Part shown: in pieces, positions 16,640 through 25,217 of the stretch
Layout: every line of letters starts with the position of its first letter
How positions within the stretch are numbered: position 1 is the first letter of the stretch
Source: Promethearchaeota archaeon
GTDB lineage: Archaea > Asgardarchaeota > Lokiarchaeia > Sigyniarchaeales > SOKP01
Assembly: GCA_029838195.1 (NCBI GenBank)
Contig: JALGVJ010000001.1
Location: forward strand, 227,107 to 291,106
Reading direction: 5' to 3'
DNA length: 64,000 nt
Notes under the pieces: generated by a model
Databases searched by the model: none
What the model was told of the DNA's origin: nothing
Seen by the model: only the letters and a program-made list of their open reading frames with translations
Position numbers and translations under genes: made by a program

Positions 16640-16824
16640 ACGTATTTTAAACCGTTAATGAATTAAAATTTTCACATTAATGCATCCTTAATTGAAGTAG
16701 ATAATACTTCATGATTTTAAAAGAGAGGAGATATCAAATTAAAATTTCTCTTACATATTTTAATCCTCTTAGAAAAATTAAGAAATCCTCAAAACCATCA
16801 ATTTTAAAAAAGAACTGTGAGAAG

Positions 16825-16918
16825 CAGGCTCGGAGGGATTTGAACCCTCGATCTTCAGCTCGCTCCACGTTAAAAAGTTTAGGAGGCTGCCGCCTTATCC
16901 AGACTGGGCCACGAGCCT
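16825..16918 (-). tRNA. tRNA-Arg (anticodon CCU) with a 19-nt intron
   Basis: On the minus strand a full cloverleaf can be drawn. The acceptor stem is AGGCTCG/CGAGCCT (7 of 7 pairs), the D arm is GCC/GGC with GG in the loop, the T arm is GAGGG-TTCAAAT-CCCTC, and the discriminator is G. The anticodon loop is CU-CCU-AA and is interrupted between positions 37 and 38 by 19 bases. The intron pairs GGAG with the CTCC of the anticodon region, leaving three-base bulges TAA and CGA, a bulge-helix-bulge splice motif with a weak inner helix. One G-A mismatch closes the anticodon stem (27-43). CCA is not encoded. It reads the AGG arginine codon. Confidence 0.9.
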
Positions 16919-16989
16919 TTTCAAAATCAAATTTTCTTGATCATTTTAACGTTTTATTGTTTAAAAATTTTAATATCTATACATGACCA

Positions 16990-17139
16990 TTAGATATTTA
17001 ACATGCTGCGATAAAAGGCCACGCCACATGGTTTACAATAATACGAAGTGCCAATTTTGATTGCATCCTCAAGTTTTATCGTTTTTTGACAATTTTTAAT
17101 GCTACATTTAGTGATATTTTTTTCTCTCATAGCTTTCAT
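16990..17139 (-). CDS. Small zinc-binding protein (49 residues)
   Basis: A short reading frame with two Cys pairs, C12-x4-C17 and C35-x2-C38, set in a zinc-ribbon-like pattern: KCSIKNCQKT, then YYCKPCGVAFYR. The ATG (or Met4) precedes a basic start. It lies upstream of the tRNA-Arg gene on the same strand. Function unknown; small zinc ribbons often assist RNA or protein binding. The Cys arrangement and codon quality support a real gene, but there is no further evidence. Confidence 0.6.
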   Translation of the reverse strand: MKAMREKNITKCSIKNCQKTIKLEDAIKIGTSYYCKPCGVAFYRSMLNI

Positions 17140-17314
17140 GATCAATTGTATAAAATCCTTGATCCTTAATAATTAGAATTGTTAATTAGAAATGATTAGG
17201 AAATAAATATTTTTTTATAAAAGGATAAGGTTTTAATTTAGAGCATTTTTTTTACTAGTTGTTAATAAATACTTTTAAAGATTTTTTTTTAATAATTAAA
17301 GTGAGCATGTTAGA

Positions 17315-17593
17315 ATGGAAAGGAAGATATACCAGCAAAGACCTCAGAGACCAATTGATTATCTTAAAGATAGCATGAATAAAATAATCCTCATTAAAGT
17401 AAAACGTAACCGACTATTCAAGGGCAAACTTTTAAGTTTCGACGATCACCTGAACCTTTACCTAGAAGGCGCGAGTCAAATTTTCGAATACCAGGATGAG
17501 GATGGAAGCATTCGAGAAGAGCATGAAGAATTGGGGTCAATCGTGATAAGGGGGGATAACGTGATCTTCGTTTCGCTTACCAATACTGATTAG
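17315..17593 (+). CDS. Sm-like archaeal protein (SmAP/Lsm)
   Basis: A 92-residue Lsm protein. The Sm1 motif covers about 27-52 (ILIKVKRNRLFKGKLLSFD, then DHLNLYLEGA) and the Sm2 motif is LGSIVIRGDNVIFVS (73-87), with the RGDN that forms the RNA-binding pocket. An acidic insert (QDEDGSIREEHEE) lies between them. These proteins form hexameric or heptameric rings that bind U-rich RNA. The short N-terminal tail is basic. It appears monocistronic. A decayed duplicate of its 3' end lies about 180 bases downstream. Confidence 0.93.
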   Translation: MERKIYQQRPQRPIDYLKDSMNKIILIKVKRNRLFKGKLLSFDDHLNLYLEGASQIFEYQDEDGSIREEHEELGSIVIRGDNVIFVSLTNTD

Positions 17594-17747
17594 ATACAAG
17601 TTTACAGGAAAAAGAGACAATTTTTCAGGAAATAGATTAAGCATTTTCTTTCTGGTAATAAAAAGCGTTAATTTCCTCAAAGGAATGCTTCGCCGCAAAA
17701 ATAGGTGTAAACTTTTTTTCGAGAGCGAACAAAAAGACGATTCGATA

Positions 17748-17787
17748 ATTTTTGTTAGTCTAACAAATACGGATTAAAGACAAGTTT
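17748..17787 (+). pseudogene. Remnant of a second Sm-like gene
   Basis: Forty bases here align without gaps to 17564-17603, the end of the intact Sm gene plus ten bases beyond its stop. Both encode IFVSLTNTD followed by a stop (TAG in the gene, TAA here), and every difference within the codons is synonymous, including a TCG/AGT serine change. Upstream of it the reading frame (from about 17675) no longer resembles an Sm protein. It looks like an old paralogue that was long under selection and then truncated. Confidence 0.6.
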
Positions 17788-18081
17788 CCATGAATCATTC
17801 GCGGGGAAAATGTTAAATATAAAATAAAAAGCGCTCTTTTAGTATATTTTCTCCTCGAATGGAACCCCTATTATATATCTTCTCAAAATAGTAATAGATT
17901 GTTTTTTGTTCTCATGAAAGAGTCGGGATTATTAGGTAAATGTTCTCGAACTCAATGGGGACTTCATGAGTTTTTTTTGGATTCATTCATTTTAATGTTA
18001 AGAATTATTTTTATTTGGCTTTTATCTTTTTCATACATAAAAATTGTAAGATCAATCAAGAACGTGTCAATTAATTAAACC
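17788..18081. other. Promoter region of the metallophosphoesterase gene
   Basis: AT-rich sequence between the Sm remnant and the next ATG. No gene is recognised. Confidence 0.4.
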
Positions 18082-20217
18082 ATGATCCCAAAATCTCTTT
18101 TCTTCCCGCGAGCCGAGCAGTCCAAAAATATCTGGTTGATTAATCCTAATTTAGGGCATCCCTTGTTCTTGAATACCGACCCCGATTTAAAAAAAAGAGA
18201 ATTTGAGGCAGATTTTTTATTCATGAGCAACATTGACGACGAAAAGGAGGTTGAGCGCATCCTTACTAGAGAGATTCAGTTGATTCCGATTCTCGAATAC
18301 AAGTGGAAAATTAAAAAAATTATAGAATCAAAGAAAAGGGAAATAGAAGAAAGGTTAACATTAGAGAAAAAAGAAAAAAGAGGGTTATTTTCTCGCTTGA
18401 AAAGGAAATTCTCCATGAAAAAAAAAAAGACCAAGGAAACAGAGAAAGCGGAATCCCAATTCATGCAAACGATTACTTCGGGTATCGAATCTCTTAAAGA
18501 GTTTGCTGAAGAGAAATTTGAAAAACTTAGTCCTCGGGCAATGAGGGGAGATTCGATACCTACGGCAGTCTTGCGGGTTGAGAGAGTGGGCATCAAGACA
18601 TTAAGAGATGCAGATTACATAAAAAACGAGACGTGTACGCCCCTTCCTCATTTTACTAAATTTAACTCTCTGAGACCCGACTTGAATCAGTTTTACAAAG
18701 TTTCCATTAATTTTGACATTACTCAAGAGGTTTTTGAATATTTAGAAGATCATGGCTTTATCATGTTTGACGTGGAATGTTTTCGCAAGCGCATTAATTA
18801 CCATGCTCTTGTCATTTCTAAGAAAGATTGGCAAAAATTTACGTTTGTACAAGCCACGGATCTTCATTTGGCCGAAAGAAATGATAGAATTTACGAAATC
18901 GTGAAGAGATGGACCCGGACTTCCGTAAAGCGTAATGTTGATGCATTTCTTAAGGGTGTCATGAAAAAATTAAAAATTAAAAAAGATGAAGTATTCACGG
19001 AAGAATTCAAGGCGCCTCTCAGAAAACGCTTCATTAACCCTAATAATCAATTTAGAAAATTCATAAAATTAATGAACAGGAAGGTCCTAAATAATGAATT
19101 GGATTTCATTGTACTTACCGGCGATTTGATTGATTTTACTCTCCTAAGTAAACTTTTCAAATCCTTAAAAAAGATAACCAGCTTTAAATTTAAGCATACT
19201 AACTGGAAAATTTTTAAAGATATCATTTTAAATTCGCCTCATCAAAGAAGATATCGAGGCATGATTCGTGGAGAAGAATTACTCTGCCCCATTTTCACGA
19301 TTTTAGGCAATCACGATTATCGAGCGTATCATTATGACCTTACATGGGCGGGTCTTTATAGAAAAATGGGATTAAATGCATCAGAAGCTGTTGCCTTGAA
19401 CGAGTTTTTTTCGGCCTCTCCCATTACGGCTATCATCTCCTCAGAAATGGTGCTTCGAGGATATTTTACGGAAATCAACCCATTATTCGATTATTCATTA
19501 ATATTAGGAAAGAATCTCTTCATCTTTTTAAACAGCGGCTCGGATTCATTCCTAAACTTTCGGGATTTGATAGCGGGCCATCCTTCCGTTACAGGTCTTA
19601 CTAAGAATCAAATATCATATCTCGAAAATTTAATAAAAACCACGATTAAGAAAGGAATGAACGTCTTTTTTTTTGTTCACGGACCTCCCATAAATACAGC
19701 CCCCAAACCGTATCTACTCAAAAGAAATAGTAATAGATCTATTGAAGTGTCGGGAAAAACTATTGAGGATTTTAAAGAATCTACATTATTAAATAGTGGT
19801 TTTACCCTCCAAGATGCTCGAATCGATGACGTGTTTAATGTAAAATTCGGCACCATTGCTTCTAATTGGGAAAAAGTAATTGCTTTTTGTAAGGATTATT
19901 GTACTTTAACATTGGCCGGACATACTCATTCTTTAAGAGAATATCGTCTAGCTGATCCATCATTTAAAACAAAAATTTTTGATTCTCCTCCGTTCAAATT
20001 GAAACGCCTAGAAATTCCAGCGGCTATTTATTATGACCTTTACTCCGAATTGTATCAAAGCCCAGAAGAAATAAAACAAAATGGACCGTTTGTTGTTCAA
20101 ACTCCCGCCTTAGGCATGGGCGGATATAAAAATCCTTCAATTGTAGGTGCCTATAGAGAAATTGTCATTAAAAATGGAATGATTAACTCGTTTAAGGTAA
20201 AATATATTAATCGATAA
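18082..20217 (+). CDS. Large metallophosphoesterase (calcineurin-like)
   Basis: A 711-residue protein whose C-terminal two thirds form a binuclear-metal phosphoesterase. Motifs are DLH (260-262), GDLID (347-351), GNHD (409-412), VHGPP (His533) and GHTH (613-616), all in the right order. Long insertions occur between the first two motifs (about 80 residues) and between GNHD and the His motif. The first 250 residues are a separate domain with a strongly basic coiled segment (about 80-125, KKKKTKETEK), suggesting membrane-surface or nucleic-acid contact. No signal peptide. Substrate unknown; cytosolic members act on phosphodiesters, nucleotides or phosphoproteins. A PAP2-type phosphatase follows on the same strand after 137 bases. 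Confidence 0.85.
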   Translation: MIPKSLFFPRAEQSKNIWLINPNLGHPLFLNTDPDLKKREFEADFLFMSNIDDEKEVERILTREIQLIPILEYKWKIKKIIESKKREIEERLTLEKKEKRGLFSRLKRKFSMKKKKTKETEKAESQFMQTITSGIESLKEFAEEKFEKLSPRAMRGDSIPTAVLRVERVGIKTLRDADYIKNETCTPLPHFTKFNSLRPDLNQFYKVSINFDITQEVFEYLEDHGFIMFDVECFRKRINYHALVISKKDWQKFTFVQATDLHLAERNDRIYEIVKRWTRTSVKRNVDAFLKGVMKKLKIKKDEVFTEEFKAPLRKRFINPNNQFRKFIKLMNRKVLNNELDFIVLTGDLIDFTLLSKLFKSLKKITSFKFKHTNWKIFKDIILNSPHQRRYRGMIRGEELLCPIFTILGNHDYRAYHYDLTWAGLYRKMGLNASEAVALNEFFSASPITAIISSEMVLRGYFTEINPLFDYSLILGKNLFIFLNSGSDSFLNFRDLIAGHPSVTGLTKNQISYLENLIKTTIKKGMNVFFFVHGPPINTAPKPYLLKRNSNRSIEVSGKTIEDFKESTLLNSGFTLQDARIDDVFNVKFGTIASNWEKVIAFCKDYCTLTLAGHTHSLREYRLADPSFKTKIFDSPPFKLKRLEIPAAIYYDLYSELYQSPEEIKQNGPFVVQTPALGMGGYKNPSIVGAYREIVIKNGMINSFKVKYINR

Positions 20218-20284
20218 GGCGAGATATCTTCCTTCAATTTATCATTCCTTCTATCTTTAATAAATTACCATCTCTCCAAAACGA

Positions 20285-20299
20285 AAATATATATAAATA
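20285..20299 (+). promoter_or_regulatory. TATA box upstream of the PAP2 phosphatase gene
   Basis: AAATATATATAAATA ends 55 bases before the ATG at 20355, fitting a transcript start near 20325 and a short leader. Confidence 0.45.
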
Positions 20300-20354
20300 A
20301 GTTCAACTCTTATCTAAAAATAAAACCCAATTAAATAATAAAATAAGAAGAATT

Positions 20355-21314
20355 ATGTCTGAAGAAATAAAAGAAGAACTTATTTCAAAAAAAGAGTTGC
20401 GATTCATTGCCATTAACGCAGCTGTCGTGTTTGTCGTGGGCCTCATCTTATTATTACTTGGATATAACATTTATTTTAATGAATTGTTCTATTATAATGA
20501 GCAAATGTATGCGATTTTCTCCGTGATTACGAATCTGGGAGATTTAATTGTTTATATCATAATCATCACGGTTGCTTGGTATGCTTATGATAAAAAAGTG
20601 GCAAAAAATTTAGCATTCTCTCTCTTATTGGGAGGTGCTTACGCGAATGCCCTTCTAAAAGATATCTGGAAAGATCCGAGACCATGGACCAGAAGAGAAG
20701 TGACGGGCTATGGCTTTCCTTCAGGCCACTCACAATCATCCGTGACCGTTTATGGATATCTTGCTCATGATGTAAGGGAAAAAAATAGAGGTATAGCAAT
20801 AATATTTGTAATTCTATTTTACGTGATAGCCATTTCCCGGGTTATTATCGGCGTTCACGACATCCAGGACATCTGGGGAGGGCTATTGTTTGGCATGCTT
20901 TTTCTCACGCTTTTTATCATCTTAGAACCACGAGCCTCGGCAAAAATTAATGCTTTAACCCTACCCCTTAAAATCCTCCTAGTAATTATCATTCCCTTGA
21001 TCCTGTTCATTGTTGCAGTCCTTATCTTTCCACCGATGGAACAAGGCTATGGGATGCACGCGGGAGCAATGATTGGCTTAGGCCTTGGATATATCATTGA
21101 ATGCGAGAAAATAGGTTATGATCCTACCATCCTCTCGACAAAACAGCGCTTATTGAACATGATTATAGGATTATTAGTAGTGTTCGCGTTGTATTTTCTT
21201 TTGAACTTTATTCCCTTAGAATCCGTGATCTGGGAGCTTATTGAATTTTTCATATTATCCTTTCTTCTGACGACTCTAAATCCTTGGATTTTCAATAAAA
21301 TACAAAAAAAGTAA
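20355..21314 (+). CDS. PAP2-type membrane phosphatase
   Basis: A 319-residue integral membrane protein with about eight helices. It carries the full lipid phosphatase signature: K102-x6-R109-P110, PSGH (122-125) and S161-R162-x5-H168-x3-D172 (GVHDIQD). The fold places these residues at the membrane surface. It would dephosphorylate a prenyl diphosphate or phosphatidate-type lipid; recycling of undecaprenyl or dolichyl diphosphate is a common job. The C-terminal half adds four more helices beyond the core. It has its own TATA box and is followed by T tracts. Confidence 0.9.
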   Translation: MSEEIKEELISKKELRFIAINAAVVFVVGLILLLLGYNIYFNELFYYNEQMYAIFSVITNLGDLIVYIIIITVAWYAYDKKVAKNLAFSLLLGGAYANALLKDIWKDPRPWTRREVTGYGFPSGHSQSSVTVYGYLAHDVREKNRGIAIIFVILFYVIAISRVIIGVHDIQDIWGGLLFGMLFLTLFIILEPRASAKINALTLPLKILLVIIIPLILFIVAVLIFPPMEQGYGMHAGAMIGLGLGYIIECEKIGYDPTILSTKQRLLNMIIGLLVVFALYFLLNFIPLESVIWELIEFFILSFLLTTLNPWIFNKIQKK

Positions 21315-21321
21315 ATTAATA

Positions 21322-21347
21322 TTTTTTTCCTTATTTTGATTTTAATT
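21322..21347 (+). terminator. T-tract terminator after the PAP2 gene
   Basis: T7 then TTATTTT and TTTTAATTT runs begin eight bases after the stop codon, in convergent space with the ior operon end. Confidence 0.4.
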
Positions 21348-21432
21348 TATATTTTAATTCGTAAATGTTTCAAGTTAATGGGCGGTTTGCTGAATATAAA
21401 TTATCATAAAAAGCAAAAAAAACTATGGGTTC

Positions 21433-22089
21433 TTAAATCAATTGATATCCCATTTCTAACGCTTGAATATTAGGAGAATGCTCTCCGAAATATTTTTTTA
21501 GAATTTCCATGATAACCTCCTTTCGAAAAACTTCCCTGAATTCTTTTACAGCCACTCCTAAAATGATGCTATTTGCGAAGATCGCCTCTCCAAGAGTCTC
21601 TTGCGACAATTCGCTGAAATCCATGGAAACGATTTTTCGGGCAAATTGATCAAGTATTTCTAATATTTTAGCATTGGAAGGGTAAGCTTTTCCCGATGAA
21701 CTCCCTCCTAATAATGTTTTTTTAGGAAAATTATTGCGGGTGTTCATTATGATGACGGTCTTCTCTGAAATATACCGGAGATTTCTGATTGTTTCTAATG
21801 GTTCTAACCCCAAAACTAAATGAGCATCGTTCATTAGGATGATAGGTGAGATGAGATCTTCGGGGGCACGGTATTGGTCAAGAGAATATATCCTACTTTC
21901 AATGAGATATCGAATGGTAGAAATTACAGAGCCTTCTCTTTGGGAAACTCCTCGACTTTCCGTCCCTACCACGTTCTTTATTAACGGCGTTCGTAATCCA
22001 AATTCTCTCAATAAATTTCCCATTAAGATAACACCTTGGCCTCCTACACCCGCAATTAGAACATTAAATATATCTGCCATTAAACTCAT
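21433..22089 (-). CDS. iorB: Indolepyruvate:ferredoxin oxidoreductase, beta subunit
   Basis: A 218-residue subunit of the pyruvate-ferredoxin-oxidoreductase gamma-domain type. The start has NVLIAGVGGQGVILMGNLL, the glycine-rich signature, followed by ESRGVSQREGSV, both typical of IorB. It pairs with the large subunit encoded 24 bases upstream in the same operon. The complex oxidises aryl pyruvates from Trp, Phe and Tyr to aryl acetyl-CoA with ferredoxin reduction. Confidence 0.93.
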   Translation of the reverse strand: MSLMADIFNVLIAGVGGQGVILMGNLLREFGLRTPLIKNVVGTESRGVSQREGSVISTIRYLIESRIYSLDQYRAPEDLISPIILMNDAHLVLGLEPLETIRNLRYISEKTVIIMNTRNNFPKKTLLGGSSSGKAYPSNAKILEILDQFARKIVSMDFSELSQETLGEAIFANSIILGVAVKEFREVFRKEVIMEILKKYFGEHSPNIQALEMGYQLI

Positions 22090-22113
22090 TCCTCTGTAAT
22101 TTTATTTGAATTT

Positions 22114-24168
22114 CTATTTTTCCTTCCTTGAAATAATTGTTTTTTTTATAGCGTCATTTTTACATGTGGATCTACACGTTCCCGGGCACACGTTAGCTAT
22201 GCATTTTGATTCATCGATGTAATAAATTAAATTTTTCTTTTTAGTAGTAGGTTCCATTCCGGTTCTATTTACAAGCTCATGAAACGTGGCATTAATGGCC
22301 GGACATCCAAAATATTCAATACATTCATTGCATTGCACGCACGTGTCTAATATGGTATAATATTCTTCCCTCTCGCCGTGGGGTTTTTTATTTAATCTTC
22401 TTTTCTTTTCAAGAGCACATTCCTCCTTGATTACTATAACTTTCAACCCTTTCTTTAGAAGCGTACCCTTAAACAGCCGTTCTAATTTTTCTATATTATA
22501 AGCATTAGTAATAACAAGGTGTTCAATACCCAAGCTCTCTAATAATTTTTCCAAGTCAATCTCTCTTAAATCTGTTTTGCGATAATTACCTGAATAGGAA
22601 ATTACTTCGTGAGGAGTGGAAACATGAGCTTGGTGACCGGTCATGGCCGTGTAAAAATTATAAAATATGATGATAGTAAAATCCAAATCATTTTTAATAG
22701 CGTTTAATATGGGTGGGAGGCCCGAATGGAACAAAGTAGAATCTCCAATGTATGCAATGAGTTTTTGCTTTTCGGAATCTAAAGCATGAAACATACCATC
22801 GGCAATTCCGACCCCAGCCCCCATGCATACGACCCAATCCAATAATTGATAAGGATATGCCTCAGCAAGCGTGTAACATCCAATATCTCCCGCGTGAATG
22901 AATTCTAAATCGTGTTCTTTTTCTAATTGCTGTAGTACTTTTTTTAATGCATAGAAGACTGGACGATATTGGCAACCAGGACAAAAAGTGGGTTCCCGGC
23001 GGGGAAGTAAGGGTAAAATTTCTTTTAAAACTTGTTCTTTTTTAGTAATTTCCTCAATTATGGAATTATTTTTTACGAAAAAATAGTGGAGGAAAAAATG
23101 CATGATAGTTTCAACGTTTAATTCGCCCGTTCGGGGGAGAAAATCTTTTCCGTGTATTGAAATATCAGTTGATAATTTCATTTTCCAGCATTTTAATTCT
23201 ATTAAAGACTGAAGAAAGGGTTCTAATTCTTCGACAATAAATAGCTTCTGTAAGTGGAATTTCTCAATAAAATCAAGGATAATCTCACTATTAAGGGGAT
23301 ATATCAAGCCTAACTTTAAAATAGGAGGTGTTATTCCTAACTTGTAGCAAACATCAAGCACGTATCCATAGCTTGCGCCACTGGTAATGATACCAATAGA
23401 TTCATCTTGGTGGGGACTTGAATTTTTTAGTTCGGGAGGGAAATCTTTAATGAAATTTAATTTTTGGTGAATATTTTTGTCTTTCTCGAGACGAGAGATG
23501 ATATTAAAATAGTTCTCTTGGTTGGCTAAAGCTCTTCCGAGAGTATTGATGAAACGATCGGGATTTTTTTTAAAAAATCCGGTTGCGTTGGGGGATTCAA
23601 TCTTTCCTAACTTTACAATTCCGTGTCCATGACATATCCGTGGAGTGGTATTAATCATGACGGGTATTTTGAATTTTTCCGAAAGGTGAATTCCTTCAAT
23701 AATAAAATTCTTGCATTCTTGAATGGTCGACGGTTCTAAAATGGGAATATGGGTATGTAGGGAATAAAATCGATTATCTTGAGCATTGGTGGAAGATAAA
23801 ATGCCGGGATCTCCTCCATTTAATATAACCATGCCGCCATTAACTCCTGAATAAGGAAAAGAATGAAGTGGATCTGCTGCAACGTTCATTCCCAAATGCT
23901 TGAACATTGCAATGGCTCTTAACCCTGCCCAACTCACGCCAATGCATGACTCTAAGGCTACTTTTTCATTAACAGAATAATCAAAAATAAAATCTTTAGA
24001 TGTTTCAGACAAATAATGCAAGTAATCTCCTACTTCAGAAACGGGCGTACCGGGGTAATTTGCTGCAAAAGTAATGCCCGCTTCGAACACGCCCCTAGCG
24101 AACGCTTCGTTTCCTGACATTAGCACTTTTTTATTTGGAGAATCTTCAAAAAGTTCAGAAAGGTTCAA
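22114..24168 (-). CDS. iorA: Indolepyruvate:ferredoxin oxidoreductase, alpha subunit
   Basis: A 684-residue thiamine diphosphate enzyme. The N-terminal domain starts near SGNEAFARGVFEAGITFAANYPGTP (seen in parts as EAFARG and YPGTP). The TPP-binding part has GDIGCYTL and GDSTLFHSGLP. The C-terminus is a two-cluster ferredoxin domain: CVQCNEC with FGCP, then C656-x4-C661-x3-C665-x3-C669, a spacing that departs from the usual C-x2-C-x2-C-x3-CP and may bind one cluster differently. It forms an operon with iorB. The activity fits fermentation of aromatic amino acids, with acyl-CoA products available for ATP synthesis. Confidence 0.95.
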   Translation of the reverse strand: MNLSELFEDSPNKKVLMSGNEAFARGVFEAGITFAANYPGTPVSEVGDYLHYLSETSKDFIFDYSVNEKVALESCIGVSWAGLRAIAMFKHLGMNVAADPLHSFPYSGVNGGMVILNGGDPGILSSTNAQDNRFYSLHTHIPILEPSTIQECKNFIIEGIHLSEKFKIPVMINTTPRICHGHGIVKLGKIESPNATGFFKKNPDRFINTLGRALANQENYFNIISRLEKDKNIHQKLNFIKDFPPELKNSSPHQDESIGIITSGASYGYVLDVCYKLGITPPILKLGLIYPLNSEIILDFIEKFHLQKLFIVEELEPFLQSLIELKCWKMKLSTDISIHGKDFLPRTGELNVETIMHFFLHYFFVKNNSIIEEITKKEQVLKEILPLLPRREPTFCPGCQYRPVFYALKKVLQQLEKEHDLEFIHAGDIGCYTLAEAYPYQLLDWVVCMGAGVGIADGMFHALDSEKQKLIAYIGDSTLFHSGLPPILNAIKNDLDFTIIIFYNFYTAMTGHQAHVSTPHEVISYSGNYRKTDLREIDLEKLLESLGIEHLVITNAYNIEKLERLFKGTLLKKGLKVIVIKEECALEKKRRLNKKPHGEREEYYTILDTCVQCNECIEYFGCPAINATFHELVNRTGMEPTTKKKNLIYYIDESKCIANVCPGTCRSTCKNDAIKKTIISRKEK

Positions 24169-24361
24169 GCGAAAAACCGAGACCTATAAATAATTATAAT
24201 GCAATTTAATACCAAGAAATAAATTCATTCATGTTCAAAAAATCTTCCCGTAATACTTAAAAAAAGAAGGATTTAATAAACAAGAATTGGACTCCCAATT
24301 TTTTTTTATTTACCATTCAGATTTAATTATTAATAGGAAATAAAAGGTAAAGAGTATCGGA

Positions 24362-24502
24362 ATGCAGTTTAAAAAAAATAAAAAAGATGAAGAAGAGCAG
24401 TTAATAATAGAACGGGAATATTGGGAACGCTTTAGAAATGTGGAGAAAAAGAAGAAAATCCATGAACGGTATCAAGAATTAGAAAAATTAATAAATTCTT
24501 AA
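24362..24502 (+). CDS. Small highly charged helical protein (46 residues)
   Basis: A short frame rich in Lys and Glu with periodic aromatic residues (EREYWERFRNVEKKKK), predicted as one amphipathic helix. An AGGTAAAG-like ribosome site lies 11 bases before the ATG. It is divergent from iorA and convergent with the phosphatase gene. No family is recognised; it could be a DNA- or ribosome-associated peptide, or chance. Confidence 0.35.
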   Translation: MQFKKNKKDEEEQLIIEREYWERFRNVEKKKKIHERYQELEKLINS

Positions 24503-24549
24503 ATTGTCTTAAACCAGACTTTTAGTTCGCATTTCTGATTTTTAATCTT

Positions 24550-25137
24550 TTATAGGTTAATGTATTTTATTTTAAACCACGGAGTATTTTTAACATCAAA
24601 ATTTACAAGTATTTTTGTGATAGAACCCGGGTCGATTTCTAAAGTAAAACTATTTTTTAAGGGAATTTCTAACACGCGTGTTAGAATAGAACGGATAACC
24701 CCTCCATGGGTAATGATAAGTACGTGCTCGTGTTCTTGCTTTTTTATCAACTTCAAGAAGAAATCAGAAACGCGCTCATGAAGCTCGAGATAGGATTCTC
24801 CATTTGGGGGGGAGATACTAACAAAATCCTCCATCCATTTATTTACTTCTTCAGCGTCCAATTCATCCCAGTTTTTCAATTCCCATTTTCCAAAATTAAG
24901 CTCTATTAAACGAGGATCTTCGATTGGTTCGCTACGTGAAAGAGCTCTCGCAAGCACCCGACATCTTTTTAAGGGACTTGAATATATAGCAGTGTTCTTA
25001 GTTATTTTTACCTGTTTATTAATTTTTTTAACTATTTTTTTATAATCGTCTGAAGGTTCTACATCAGATTGGCCATGAATAATGCCTTGTTCAATTTTAA
25101 CAGTTCCGTGTCTTACTAAGTAGATTTCTATACTCAT
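24550..25137 (-). CDS. Histidine phosphatase, probable alpha-ribazole phosphatase
   Basis: A 195-residue phosphoglycerate-mutase-fold phosphatase from the start chosen here. The phosphohistidine motif is LVRHG (7-11), SSPLKRC follows, GKWELKNWDEL carries the acidic acceptor region and ITHGGV the second catalytic His. An earlier in-frame ATG (25173) adds 12 polar residues before the MSIEIYLVRHG strand and is less likely. As the last gene of the cobalamin operon it most likely removes the 5' phosphate of alpha-ribazole phosphate or adenosylcobalamin phosphate (CobC-type). Other small-molecule phosphatases of this fold cannot be excluded. Confidence 0.8.
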   Translation of the reverse strand: MSIEIYLVRHGTVKIEQGIIHGQSDVEPSDDYKKIVKKINKQVKITKNTAIYSSPLKRCRVLARALSRSEPIEDPRLIELNFGKWELKNWDELDAEEVNKWMEDFVSISPPNGESYLELHERVSDFFLKLIKKQEHEHVLIITHGGVIRSILTRVLEIPLKNSFTLEIDPGSITKILVNFDVKNTPWFKIKYINL

Positions 25138-25217
25138 GTTCGACTTTTCCCTAGGGTATTCATGTTCTTTCATGGCAATGATTTAAAATAAATTTCATTT
25201 TCAGGTATTCTTTTTTC

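Noticed and set aside
16711..16986. 91-codon plus-strand frame
   Set aside because: It runs antisense across the tRNA-Arg gene, which explains the sequence conservation.
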